This document shows, piece by piece, positions 1 to 8,298 of a DNA stretch of 23,074 bases. The position numbers and the translations under genes are program-made. The stretch is from SYFY01 sp031385325 (GTDB lineage: Bacteria; Pseudomonadota; Gammaproteobacteria; Pseudomonadales; Azotimanducaceae): NCBI GenBank assembly GCA_031385325.1, contig JANNBJ010000221.1, forward strand, positions 1 through 23,074. Direction: 5' to 3'. Below the pieces are notes generated by a model. The model had not been told where the DNA came from. It saw only the letters and a program-made list of their open reading frames with translations, and did no database searches. Each line of letters begins with the position of its first letter. The first letter of the stretch is position 1.

Positions 1-140
1 ATGCCTCGCACACAAAAATCAGGACAGGCTCTCATCCGCACAGAATTGCGCTCTGCTCCCCCACCAGACCAGCAATCCGGTGGAACCCTCGTCGGGAAGC
101 GTTAACATCCTCCCCATCACCGTAGAAAGCGTGAGACTTC

Positions 141-1427
141 ATGTCGCTGCAGATCATCGACCACACCAGCACACACCGACCTCACACCTTCACCAAGGAT
201 CGATATATATCGTCCGACACCATGGCCCGGGAGTGGCTCAACGTCTGGTGCAATACATGGCTGCTGGCGTGTGTTGAACAGGACCTGGCACGGCCCGGTG
301 ACTTTTATGTCTTCCCGATCGGCCCCGAGCAGATTCTCCTGACCCGCACCAGCAATGGCAGCATCAAAGCCTTCTACAACGTCTGCCAGCATCGTGGCCT
401 GCGACTGGTGCATGAACCCTGCGGCAACTCGCGCTTCTTTCGATGTGGCTACCATGCCTGGACCTACGCCAACGATGGATCACTGAAGGCAGCCCCCCAT
501 CGCGAACAGTTCCTGCAGGGGCTGGACCTGGAAGGTCGTGGTTTGAAGCCGGTACACGTCGACGTCTGGGACGGCATCGTCTTTGTCCATCTCGGGCAGA
601 ATCCGATGTCACTGCGAGATTTTCTCGGTCCTGTCGTCGACGCCCTCGCCGCCTACCGGTTTCGCGACATGGCCGTGGTCGAGGATCAAACGTGTTTTCT
701 CAACTGCAACTGGAAGGCTGTGGTCGACAATTTCGGTGAGCTTTACCACGTCGATTTTCTGCATCCGCAACATCGATCGATGGTGGACTGCTGCAACGAC
801 ACCGTGCACCTGTTTCCACACGGACACACGGGTGTGCATGTACCCGGTGCAACCACGAACCCCCGCTTTCCGATCCCGGAACTGCCGACACCCCTGCTTG
901 CATCCAGTCTCAATGAGGTCGGTTTGCGAGCCGAGGATTTCGCCGGACGGGTCCCGCAGATCCGCGCCGCCGTCCAGAACGCCAAACGAATTCACGCAAA
1001 GAGCCTTGGCTTTGACTACTCCGAGTTCGCCGATGAACAGCTTACCGACGCCTGGCAATACAACCTGTTTCCAAACACCGTTATGTCGTTCGGGGCGGAT
1101 TTCTGCTGGATACTTCGCCCGCGCCCACACGCAACCGATCCTGGTCGTTGCGAATTCGACAAGATTTCACTCGTGCGCCTGCCACCCGGCAAGATTCAAC
1201 CACCAAGGCCAGCGCGTGACGTATTCGAGTACGATGCCGTGCTGCGTGGCGAGAAGTCGATGACTATCACCATCAACCAGGACGTCGAACTGCTCAAACA
1301 TGCCCAAAGCGGAATGCAGTCCGCAGGTTTTGACAGCGTCTGGCTGTCCGAAGAAGAGGCGCGTGTGCAGCACTTCCACGGCGAATGGAATCAACTGATG
1401 CACATGCCACAGGATCAACCCTCATGA
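141..1427 (+). CDS. Rieske non-heme iron oxygenase, alpha subunit
   Basis: A 428-residue oxygenase component that should insert oxygen into, or oxidatively dealkylate, an organic substrate using electrons from a separate reductase. The Rieske 2Fe-2S site is visible as C82-x-H84, 17 residues, then C102-x2-H105. The catalytic mononuclear iron site is the DNFGELYH-x4-H stretch with H203 and H208, with E200 as the likely bridging acid. D381 in NQDVELLKHAQ is the likely third iron ligand. Length fits the family (about 400-450). The start keeps the usual N-terminal helix before the PGDF segment; the ribosome site is weak (GTGAGA). It is the first gene of a pair with speB, to which it is linked by an eight-codon ORF. 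No reductase or ferredoxin gene lies in the window. Family is certain; the substrate is not. The amine-related neighbours suggest an N-containing substrate, as for the GbcA and CntA branches, but this is inference. Confidence 0.93.
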   Translation: MSLQIIDHTSTHRPHTFTKDRYISSDTMAREWLNVWCNTWLLACVEQDLARPGDFYVFPIGPEQILLTRTSNGSIKAFYNVCQHRGLRLVHEPCGNSRFFRCGYHAWTYANDGSLKAAPHREQFLQGLDLEGRGLKPVHVDVWDGIVFVHLGQNPMSLRDFLGPVVDALAAYRFRDMAVVEDQTCFLNCNWKAVVDNFGELYHVDFLHPQHRSMVDCCNDTVHLFPHGHTGVHVPGATTNPRFPIPELPTPLLASSLNEVGLRAEDFAGRVPQIRAAVQNAKRIHAKSLGFDYSEFADEQLTDAWQYNLFPNTVMSFGADFCWILRPRPHATDPGRCEFDKISLVRLPPGKIQPPRPARDVFEYDAVLRGEKSMTITINQDVELLKHAQSGMQSAGFDSVWLSEEEARVQHFHGEWNQLMHMPQDQPS

Positions 1428-1450
1428 CTCTGGATCTGCACAACTCATGA
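1424..1450 (+). other. Eight-codon coupling ORF between Rieske gene and speB
   Basis: An ATG at 1424 overlaps the TGA of the Rieske gene as ATGA. It opens an eight-codon ORF (MTLDLHNS) whose TGA at 1448-1450 overlaps the speB ATG, again as ATGA. The two junctions share the direct repeat CTCATGACTC at 1421-1430 and 1444-1453. This would let terminating ribosomes be handed on twice. It may also be a by-product of a small duplication. The peptide itself is unlikely to have a function. Confidence 0.4.
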
Positions 1451-2385
1451 CTCGACCCGATCTGCTCGGACGGTCAGGCGATCAGATGACCTACGCCGGC
1501 GACCTCACGTTTCTGCGTCGACAACGCACGCGTGACATCAGCGGCGCTGACATCGTGATTTCCGGATTGCCATTTGATGTCGCCACCACCTTTCGGCCAG
1601 GCGCCAGATTCGGTCCGGCGGCCATCCGCGCCGCATCGGTGCAATTGGCCGAACTCTCATCACGCGCCTTTCCCTTCGATATCGATCCATTCACCACGCT
1701 CGCAGTGGCAGACTGGGGTGACTGTTACTTCGATGCGGGCCATCCCCAGCAGGCCGTGGACCGGATTGTTACGCACGCACGCTCCATACTTGCTCAAGCC
1801 AACATGATGGTGACGTTTGGTGGTGACCACTTCGTGACCTATCCACTGCTCAAGGCACATGCGGAAAAATGCGGACCACTGGCACTGATCCACTTTGACG
1901 CCCACGTCGATACCTGGCCGGATGATGGAGATCGACTGGATCATGGCTCAATGTTCCTGCGCGCGAAGCGGGAAGGATTGATCGACGTCGAACATTCCGT
2001 GCAGATTGGCATTCGCAGCTTCAGTGCGCAGGATGAGGGCTTCGTGATTCTGGATGCCCCGTGGATACACGAACACGGTGCACGTGCGGCTCTGGAACGT
2101 GTACTCAACACTGTCGGCAACCGAAAAGCGTATCTCACCTTTGATATCGATTGCCTCGACCCGGCATTTGCTCCCGGCACGGGCACGCCCGTACCAGGCG
2201 GGCTGAGCACTGCGCAGGCCCTGACGATCGTGCGTGGTCTGGGGCCTGCGGACATCATCGGCATGGACATTGTCGAAGTTGCGCCAGCCTACGACCACGC
2301 CGAAATCACGGCACTTGCTGCCGCGACCATCGCTCACGACTTCATCTGTCTGCAGGCGTTGAAACGACGGGACCTGCGGTCCTGA
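1447..2385 (+). CDS. speB: Agmatinase (ureohydrolase family)
   Basis: This 312-residue enzyme should hydrolyse agmatine to putrescine and urea in the cytoplasm with two Mn ions. All metal-binding motifs of the arginase/agmatinase fold are present: GGDH (H128), HFDAHVD (D151, H153, D155) and FDIDCLDP (D233, D235). Long stretches match my memory of E. coli SpeB, including CLDPAFAPGTGTPV and the VEVAPAYD-x2-EITALAAAT segment, which favours agmatinase over guanidinobutyrase or arginase. No good Shine-Dalgarno precedes the ATG at 1447. An in-frame ATG at 1486, about 8 bases after CAGG, is an alternative start and keeps the whole catalytic fold. It lies directly after the Rieske gene and converges, with a 20-base gap, on the SpuC-like aminotransferase that would use its product. 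Confidence 0.93.
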   Translation: MTRPDLLGRSGDQMTYAGDLTFLRRQRTRDISGADIVISGLPFDVATTFRPGARFGPAAIRAASVQLAELSSRAFPFDIDPFTTLAVADWGDCYFDAGHPQQAVDRIVTHARSILAQANMMVTFGGDHFVTYPLLKAHAEKCGPLALIHFDAHVDTWPDDGDRLDHGSMFLRAKREGLIDVEHSVQIGIRSFSAQDEGFVILDAPWIHEHGARAALERVLNTVGNRKAYLTFDIDCLDPAFAPGTGTPVPGGLSTAQALTIVRGLGPADIIGMDIVEVAPAYDHAEITALAAATIAHDFICLQALKRRDLRS

Positions 2386-2405
2386 TCGACGGCATTACGT
2401 TCGGT

Positions 2406-3776
2406 TCAAGCCCTTGTGCTGATCCCGTAGTGCACCGCAGTCAGATCCAGTGCCCGGCGCAGACGAGAGACCAGCAGATCCATTTCGTCATCAGCAATCA
2501 CCAGCGGTGGCGCTGTGACCAGTGAATCACCCACGGCCCGCACCATCAGTCCATTGTCTATGGCGTGATCACGAGCAATTTCTGCGGCGACACCGTTGGC
2601 CTGCAGGCGTTCTCGCGAAGACTTGTGTCTGACCAGTTCGATTGCGGCCAGCATGCCGTGCGTTCGGACTTCGCCTACCAGCGGATGATCCTGCAGGGTC
2701 ATCAGTTGCATGCGAAGTCTTGTTGCTCTGTCGCCAGTTTTTTCTATCACCCGATCTGACTCGAGAATATCGAGCGTCGCCAGTGCGGCCGCGCACGGCA
2801 CGGGATGTCCGGAGTACGTGAATCCGTGCGCAAACTCGCCACCGCTGGACGTCAACACATCCGCCACCAGATCACTGAGCCCGACGCCGCCAAGCGGCTG
2901 ATAGCCATTGGTCACAGCCTTTGCAAAGCTGATCAGGTCCGGCCGATACCCGAAGGATTCACAGCCGAACCATCGCCCGGTTCGACCAAAGCCGCAGATG
3001 ACCTCATCGCTGATGAGCAGCACACCGCGTTCACGGCAAATTCGTTCAACCGCCGGCCAATACGTCGACGGTGGAATGATCACGCCACCGGCACCTTGCA
3101 CCGGTTCTGCAATGAACGCCGCTACATTGTCCGCTCCAAGTCGATCAATGCAGTCCGCCAGCGCTTGTGCCGCTTTGAGCCCGAATTCATCGGGAGAAAG
3201 ATCGCCACCTTCGCCATACCAGTACGGCTGCATGACATGGTGAACAAAACCGAGCATCGGATACTGCGTATGCATGTCGTCCATGCCGGACAGGCTGGCA
3301 CCGGCAATCGTGCTGCCGTGGTACCCGTTGCGTCGACTGATGATGTGTTTTCTGGCCGGTTTGCCGATCAGGTCAAAATAGCGGCGCACGATGCGCAGGT
3401 TGGTGTCGTTGGCTTCAGAGCCTGAGTTGGTGAAGAAAAAACGATTGAAGCCAGCCGGGAACACTGTCGCCAGTCGGCCCGCCAGGAGCGCAGCAGTCTC
3501 ATTCGAGCAAGCAAAGAAGTTGTTATAAAACGGCAACGTCTGCAGCTGCTGAGTAATGGCCTGCACGATACGTGGTTGCGAGTACCCCAGATTCACGCAC
3601 CACAAGCCAGACATTCCATCCAGCAACTGGTGTCCATCCGAGGTATAAACGTAAATGTGCTCGGCATGCGTCATCACCCGCCCACCAGTATTGGCATAGG
3701 CTGCCAACTCGGTAAAGGGATGCAGGTGGTGCTGCCGGTCCAGTCGATGCAGTTCTTCGGTTGAATGGTGTTGCAT
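2406..3776 (-). CDS. Class III PLP aminotransferase, SpuC-like (putrescine/omega-amino acid:pyruvate)
   Basis: A fold-type I, class III aminotransferase of 456 residues that moves a terminal amino group from a diamine or omega-amino acid to pyruvate or a similar acceptor. The PLP lysine is K286 in FAKAVTNGYQPLGG; the SDEVICGFGRTG cofactor-aspartate motif and the GSEANDT and NGYHGST phosphate-binding segments are intact. The opening HHLHPFT and GLWCVNLGY, and the QPYWYGEGGD segment, are typical of SpuC-type putrescine-pyruvate aminotransferases. I chose the ATG at 3776, with GGGG about 7 bases upstream, because the conserved region begins just after it. A TTG at 3839 would add 21 unconserved residues and run over a palindrome at 3818. 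With SpeB next door, putrescine is the natural substrate, but taurine, beta-alanine or amino-aldehyde relatives cannot be excluded. Confidence 0.9.
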   Translation of the reverse strand: MQHHSTEELHRLDRQHHLHPFTELAAYANTGGRVMTHAEHIYVYTSDGHQLLDGMSGLWCVNLGYSQPRIVQAITQQLQTLPFYNNFFACSNETAALLAGRLATVFPAGFNRFFFTNSGSEANDTNLRIVRRYFDLIGKPARKHIISRRNGYHGSTIAGASLSGMDDMHTQYPMLGFVHHVMQPYWYGEGGDLSPDEFGLKAAQALADCIDRLGADNVAAFIAEPVQGAGGVIIPPSTYWPAVERICRERGVLLISDEVICGFGRTGRWFGCESFGYRPDLISFAKAVTNGYQPLGGVGLSDLVADVLTSSGGEFAHGFTYSGHPVPCAAALATLDILESDRVIEKTGDRATRLRMQLMTLQDHPLVGEVRTHGMLAAIELVRHKSSRERLQANGVAAEIARDHAIDNGLMVRAVGDSLVTAPPLVIADDEMDLLVSRLRRALDLTAVHYGISTRA

Positions 3777-3817
3777 GTATTGCCCCGTATTCGAGCTGGC
3801 ATCCTGACACGCCACTA

Positions 3818-3830
3818 CGGGAATATCCCG
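3818..3830. promoter_or_regulatory. Palindrome CGGGA-ATA-TCCCG upstream of aminotransferase
   Basis: Two perfect 5-base arms are separated by 3 bases, 42 bases upstream of the preferred aminotransferase ATG. A related inverted repeat lies at 3888-3904 in the same divergent gap. It could be an operator for the divergent promoters; short arms make chance occurrence quite possible. Confidence 0.3.
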
Positions 3831-3870
3831 CACGCTCAATTCAGGCCCTGTTGGTCCTCGTCAATTCGAT

Positions 3871-3904
3871 TTGACTTTCCAGACCCCACGGGCGATTTTC
3901 CCGT
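3871..3904 (+). promoter_or_regulatory. Tentative promoter and ACGGG-N7-CCCGT inverted repeat before the LLM gene
   Basis: TTGACT at 3871-3876 could be a -35 element, with a poor -10 (GATTTT, 3894-3899) after a 17-base spacer. The inverted repeat ACGGG (3888-3892) and CCCGT (3900-3904) overlaps this -10, a position suited to a repressor or to a short hairpin. The -35 is good and the -10 is weak, so this remains tentative. Confidence 0.3.
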
Positions 3905-3936
3905 TGCAACCTTCACGCCGGACAGAGGAAAACACC

Positions 3937-4899
3937 GTGGCGTCGACGACAGATCAGCAGGGTTCAACGTCACCCGCCATGCGCTTCGGTGTGCATCTGC
4001 CGCACCTGGGACGTCGTGTCGATGCAGATTCTCTGGTCCATTTTGCGCAAGCGATCGAACGGGCCGGTTACGCTTCTGGCTGGGTCAGTGATCATGTGTG
4101 CTGGCCCGCCGAGATCGCCTCGAAATATCCCTATTCGGCGGACGGATCCTTTGCACCAGATCAGATGATGGGATGGCTCGACCCGATCGGCACCCAACTG
4201 TTCATCGCTGGGGTAACCACGACGCTGCAACTCGGCTTTACCGTCCTGATTCTGCCCTATCGACAGCCCGTCGTGACTGCCAAACAACTCGCCACACTGG
4301 ATGTGTTATCCCGTGGACGACTCATCCTCGGATGTGGTGTGGGCTGGATGGCGGAGGAAGCTTTGATCCTCGGCATGCCCTGGGATCACCGCGGCGAGCG
4401 AAGCAACGAACAGCTCGAATTGTTCAATCGCTTGTTTACTGATCCGACACCAAGTTATGCGGGACGTTTTTACCAGGTACCCCCGGTTGGATTCGAACCC
4501 AAGCCAGTGCAGAAAACGGTCCCCATCTGGGTAGGTGGGAACACCGAAGCGGCCTATCGGCGTGCGGCCCGATATGGAACAGGGTTTCACGCTGCATTTG
4601 AACCTCTGCTGGTCGTTGCCGCCGCCTGGCGTCGAGTGCTGGACCTCACCTCGGCGGCAGGACGCGACCCTGCTGCAATGACACTGTCACTGCGGGTCTA
4701 CCTGGACACGATGAACTCCATGGAACCGGACAAGTCGCTCTTCGGCAGCACGGCGCAAATGCAGGATCAGGTAGCAGCCTATGCCGGTATCGGCGTTTCC
4801 CATCTTATTCTCGATCCGGTCGCCAAAGGTGGAGTCGAAGGACGCCTGGACGCCGTCCTGGCCTTCGCCGATCGGGTCATGCCAGCCTTTACAGCATGA
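3937..4899 (+). CDS. LLM-class oxidoreductase (luciferase-like, TIGR03619-type)
   Basis: A TIM-barrel flavin- or F420-dependent oxidoreductase of the bacterial luciferase superfamily, 320 residues from the GTG at 3937. That start has AGAGGA 7 bases upstream. An ATG at 3979 (MRFGVHLPHLG) is the alternative, and an upstream ATG at 3871 has no support. The family shows in the opening beta strand RFGVHLPHLG, the SDHV segment, LDVLSRGRLILGCGVGW and PIWVGGNTEAAYRRAARYGTG. The TIGR03619 group is usually annotated as F420-dependent. The sequence alone does not decide between FMN and F420, and many proteobacteria lack F420. Its TGA overlaps the ATG of the CoA-transferase (ATGA), so the two are translationally coupled. 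It may act on an acyl-CoA or aldehyde intermediate of the same pathway; this is inference. Confidence 0.88.
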   Translation: MASTTDQQGSTSPAMRFGVHLPHLGRRVDADSLVHFAQAIERAGYASGWVSDHVCWPAEIASKYPYSADGSFAPDQMMGWLDPIGTQLFIAGVTTTLQLGFTVLILPYRQPVVTAKQLATLDVLSRGRLILGCGVGWMAEEALILGMPWDHRGERSNEQLELFNRLFTDPTPSYAGRFYQVPPVGFEPKPVQKTVPIWVGGNTEAAYRRAARYGTGFHAAFEPLLVVAAAWRRVLDLTSAAGRDPAAMTLSLRVYLDTMNSMEPDKSLFGSTAQMQDQVAAYAGIGVSHLILDPVAKGGVEGRLDAVLAFADRVMPAFTA

Positions 4900-7259
4900 C
4901 GCTGCCCCTTGCAGGAATTGTTGTCGTCGACCAGTCGGGCACGGTAGCCACGCAGTACTGTGGGAAGCTGCTCGCCGATGGAGGCGCAGCGGTGTGGAAC
5001 GTCGAGCCGACAGGAGGATTCGCTACCCGCACGCTGCCACCAAAGATTGGTGATGCAAAAGGGGTTGATGAGAGCGCAATGCATGCCTATCTCTCCACCA
5101 ACAAACACAGCATCGTTATTGATCAGGACGGTCTTGACTGGCAACAACTGGCGAGTGCTTCCCATCTCATCCTGCACGATGGGCAGCCGCGTTTGCAGAT
5201 TCCGGATGATCGCTCGAGTCTCGCCATCTCGTGGTTCGGAAGTGATGGACCTTATTCGTCTTTCCAGGGTTCTGATGCTGCGTGTCTGGCGCTGTGCGGC
5301 ATGATTCGTGGCATCGGACCGATTGAAGGGCCACCACTCATCCCATCCGGTTATCAGGCTCAAATCAACGCCGGTGCGGTCGCTTATATCCCTGCACTGA
5401 GCCACATTCTGGGTGCTGAACGTGGTTTGGCGTGCGCAGCGCGGCTGGAAGTATCGATACTGGAAGCCTCACTGTGTTTTACCGAAGTCCAGCCCATCGC
5501 CGCGTATAACGACGCGGTATCAACGCGCATGGGCATCAATCGTTTCCCACCCACCTATCCCCTGGGAATCTATCGCTGCCATGATGGATGGCTCGGCATC
5601 ACCGCACTGACGCCAAGCCAGTGGGCCAGTCTTTGTTCGCTGATCGGTATGGACGATATCGCGGCGAATCCTGCGTATCAAACCGCGCTCGGGCGTCTTG
5701 CTGACGCCAACATTCTTGAGCCCAGAATTCGTGCTTTGCTCGCCGATCGATCGGCAGAAGCTACGTTCTACGAAGGTCAGCGCCGGCGCATTCCGCTGGC
5801 ACGCGTGCCGACGCCCGAAGAACTTTTCAACGTCGATCAGTTTGTTGCCAGGCAGACCTTTGCCGAAGCGATCCTGCCGACGGACGCGCGTGTGCAGGTG
5901 CCTGTTACGCCATGGCGTCTGCAGAAGACCCCCTTGAAGCGCGCAGGTCGGGTCAGTGCACTGAATGAACATGGCCCGTTACCCGACCGCATCCAGACAA
6001 CCGCCGCTGGTGATCAGCTGCCATTACAAGGCATCAGGATCATAGACCTGTCGATGGGTTGGGCGGGCCCGCTCGCCGCCCGTCACCTCGCCGATCTCGG
6101 TGCCGACGTCATCAAGGTAGAAAGCTGCGAGCGATTCGACTGGTGGCGCAGCTGGGAAGCCACCCCCGAATGGATCGCCAATCAAGGCGCGGAACGAGCC
6201 GTGTCATTCAACATGGTGAACCGAAACAAACGCGACATCACCCTCGATCTGGAACATCCGGACGGTAAGGCACTTCTGTTGCGTCTCGTCAAAGGCGCTC
6301 AAGCGATCCTGGAAAATTATTCAGCCGGTGTACTGCCACAACTCGGGCTCACGTACGACGTACTGAAGACTGCAAATCCCGACATCATCCTTCTTTCCAT
6401 GCCAGCATTTGGCACTACCGGCCCCTGGGCTGGCTTCCGCGCTTATGGCTCGACCGTCGAGCACGCCTCAGGATTGCCTCACCTCAACGGCCGACCCGAA
6501 GATCCACCCACCATGTTGCATGTCGCCTATGGGGACGCCATCGGCGGCATCTACGGCGCGGGGTGTCTGTTGACGGCGCTGCGACATCAGGCTCGCACCG
6601 GTGAAGGTCAGTTCATGGACTTGTCACAGGTCGAAGCACTGTTACCGATGAGTATCCACGGCATCCTGAAATATGCGGTGCGTGGCAAGCCGTGGACCCG
6701 GACCGGCAATATCGATCTGAAGTCGAGCCCACATGGTGTGTTCCCTTGTCTGGGAAATGATGCCTGGATCGTCATTCAGGTGATGAATGAAGTCATGTGG
6801 CTTCAACTGCAAACGTTGGCGGCACCTCGTCTCGCGGGTTTCGGAGACCTGGCAGACCGGCTCGCACGACGCGATGAACTGGAATCCATCCTCGCCCAGT
6901 GGACCATGCTTCATGCGGCACACGATCTGATGATGAAACTGCAAAGCGCCGGGGTGGTGGCCGCGCAGGTCAGCCATCCCCTCGACGTGCTGACCGACGA
7001 GCACCTGTCGGCCCGCGGTTTCTGGCAGTGGATCGATCGTGACGTGGTTGGTCTGCAGCCCAATCCGTCTGCGCCATATCGCATCATCAGTCCGCAAGGA
7101 ACGACGGAAGCACTGTGCATTCGACACCCCTCGCCGACGCTCGGCCAGCACAATGCCGAAGTGCTGACCGGTTTGCTCGAACTCTCAGCAGACGAACTCA
7201 AGACACTCGAAGCTGATGGCGTGATCGGCTCGGTAGCGAGGATGCCAAAGCGGGTTTGA
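4896..7259 (+). CDS. Tandem-domain CaiB/BaiF (family III) CoA-transferase
   Basis: At 787 residues this is about twice the usual 400-residue family III CoA-transferase and contains two CaiB folds. The second (about 375-775) starts with PLQGIRIIDLSMGWAGPLAARHLADLGADVIKVE. It carries the catalytic aspartate D547 in VAYGDAIGGIYGAG and the GEGQFMDLSQVEALL segment. The first (about 1-365) starts with PLAGIVVVDQSGTVATQYCGKLLADGGA, but the region matching the catalytic loop reads SGYQAQINAGAVAYI, without the aspartate. The family moves CoA between carboxylic acids through an aspartyl-CoA intermediate and normally works as interlocked dimers, so a fused pair with one active site is plausible. It is coupled to the LLM gene by ATGA overlap, and converges with a 6-base gap on the crotonase gene. 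The acid substrate is unknown. Confidence 0.9.
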   Translation: MTLPLAGIVVVDQSGTVATQYCGKLLADGGAAVWNVEPTGGFATRTLPPKIGDAKGVDESAMHAYLSTNKHSIVIDQDGLDWQQLASASHLILHDGQPRLQIPDDRSSLAISWFGSDGPYSSFQGSDAACLALCGMIRGIGPIEGPPLIPSGYQAQINAGAVAYIPALSHILGAERGLACAARLEVSILEASLCFTEVQPIAAYNDAVSTRMGINRFPPTYPLGIYRCHDGWLGITALTPSQWASLCSLIGMDDIAANPAYQTALGRLADANILEPRIRALLADRSAEATFYEGQRRRIPLARVPTPEELFNVDQFVARQTFAEAILPTDARVQVPVTPWRLQKTPLKRAGRVSALNEHGPLPDRIQTTAAGDQLPLQGIRIIDLSMGWAGPLAARHLADLGADVIKVESCERFDWWRSWEATPEWIANQGAERAVSFNMVNRNKRDITLDLEHPDGKALLLRLVKGAQAILENYSAGVLPQLGLTYDVLKTANPDIILLSMPAFGTTGPWAGFRAYGSTVEHASGLPHLNGRPEDPPTMLHVAYGDAIGGIYGAGCLLTALRHQARTGEGQFMDLSQVEALLPMSIHGILKYAVRGKPWTRTGNIDLKSSPHGVFPCLGNDAWIVIQVMNEVMWLQLQTLAAPRLAGFGDLADRLARRDELESILAQWTMLHAAHDLMMKLQSAGVVAAQVSHPLDVLTDEHLSARGFWQWIDRDVVGLQPNPSAPYRIISPQGTTEALCIRHPSPTLGQHNAEVLTGLLELSADELKTLEADGVIGSVARMPKRV

Positions 7260-7265
7260 TCCTGG

Positions 7266-8054
7266 TCAGTCGAACTTCGGTTTGCGTTTCTCCATGAATG
7301 CCCGGAACGCCTCGGCAGCATGTTTTCCACCAACAATTCGGGTATGGCGCTCGGTTTCCAGTTCGATGAAACGATTAAACGTCATGGACTCCGCGGCCAG
7401 GTAATGCGCCTTCATCGTTCGCAGAGCGGTTGGTGACTTCTCGAGGAACGACTGCACCAGCTGCTCCACTTCGGCTTCGAAGCGCTCGGTTGCATACACT
7501 CTGGCCACCAGGCCAGCAACATGCGCTTCTTCGGCCGAGAACTTCTCACAGAAAAACGACCACTCTCTCGCCTTAGCTGCACCGACCAGGCGTGGCAAGC
7601 TCCAGGGCACGCCCATGTCTCCAGCCACCGCAACGTTCAGAAATGCCGTATTGAACATGGCACCCGCCTTGGCAACGCGGATATCGGCTCCACACGCCCA
7701 ACCAAATCCAGCACCTGCACAGGCGCCATTCACCGCCACAATAGTCAACGCTTGCATGTCATGCAGTAATGCGGGCACCTGGAAGGCCTCGGCCGAAGCA
7801 CCCGCATCCGCCTCACGAGTGCCACCCGACTCGCCGTCGGTAATGCCTTTGAGGTCCGCACCGGGACAGAAGGAGTCCCCGGCTCCGGTCAACAGCAGGA
7901 CTCGAACCGATGTATCCGCAGCAAGTGCCTGCAGTGCCTGGTGCGTCTCCTTCACCATCAGGTTGGTCATGCCATTGCGACGGTCGGGTCGATTCAGGGT
8001 CAATCGGGCGAGACCATCGGTTACCTGGACCTTTATCGTTGAAAAACTATTCAT
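7266..8054 (-). CDS. Crotonase-superfamily enzyme (enoyl-CoA hydratase/isomerase-like)
   Basis: A 262-residue crotonase fold acting on acyl-CoA thioesters. The ATG at 8054 is preferred, with GGAGAAG about 4 bases upstream; a GTG at 8066 would add only four residues. The oxyanion-hole segments are present (PGADLKGIT and GACAGAGFGWACGADI). Neither glutamate of classical enoyl-CoA hydratase is conserved: the position of rat Glu144 (GGGCE) is glycine in GAGFGW, and that of Glu164 (QPE) is phenylalanine in NTAFLN. An aspartate is present in VAGDMG, where dienoyl-CoA isomerase-type and PaaG-type enzymes place their catalytic aspartate. Isomerase or ring-opening chemistry is therefore more likely than hydration. 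It faces the CoA-transferase gene and likely shares its pathway. Confidence 0.88.
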   Translation of the reverse strand: MNSFSTIKVQVTDGLARLTLNRPDRRNGMTNLMVKETHQALQALAADTSVRVLLLTGAGDSFCPGADLKGITDGESGGTREADAGASAEAFQVPALLHDMQALTIVAVNGACAGAGFGWACGADIRVAKAGAMFNTAFLNVAVAGDMGVPWSLPRLVGAAKAREWSFFCEKFSAEEAHVAGLVARVYATERFEAEVEQLVQSFLEKSPTALRTMKAHYLAAESMTFNRFIELETERHTRIVGGKHAAEAFRAFMEKRKPKFD

Positions 8055-8298
8055 ACACTTCTCCACTTTGTCTCGTTGATTGACTGAACTGGTTGATAGC
8101 GCGCGCTCGTTTCAGAGTGATCTGGTTCTTCCGTCGTCCGCAAGTCTATTTGAACGAGCTACTTCAATTCGTAGCAGTTCAGCGACTTCACGCGCCGATT
8201 GTCTTGGAGGGGCTTGAACAAGAAGAGCTTCGGTAGGCGCGAAGTGGTTCGGGTGACAAGAACCAGGACCTCTTTGTCGTTGGATTTTTGCAGACTGT

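Noticed and set aside
1..140. Open frames at the left edge, including one ending at 105 and one from 80 to 277
   Set aside because: Too short to recognise, and the second overlaps the Rieske gene by over 100 bases. The first could be the tail of an upstream gene, but nothing supports it.
583..1263. 226-codon plus-strand ORF inside the Rieske gene
   Set aside because: It is a shifted frame of a gene whose metal-binding motifs are all in the other frame; its composition is that of an out-of-frame read.
4779..5405. 208-codon minus-strand ORF across the LLM/CaiB junction
   Set aside because: It is antisense to two well-supported genes joined by an ATGA overlap, with no family signal.
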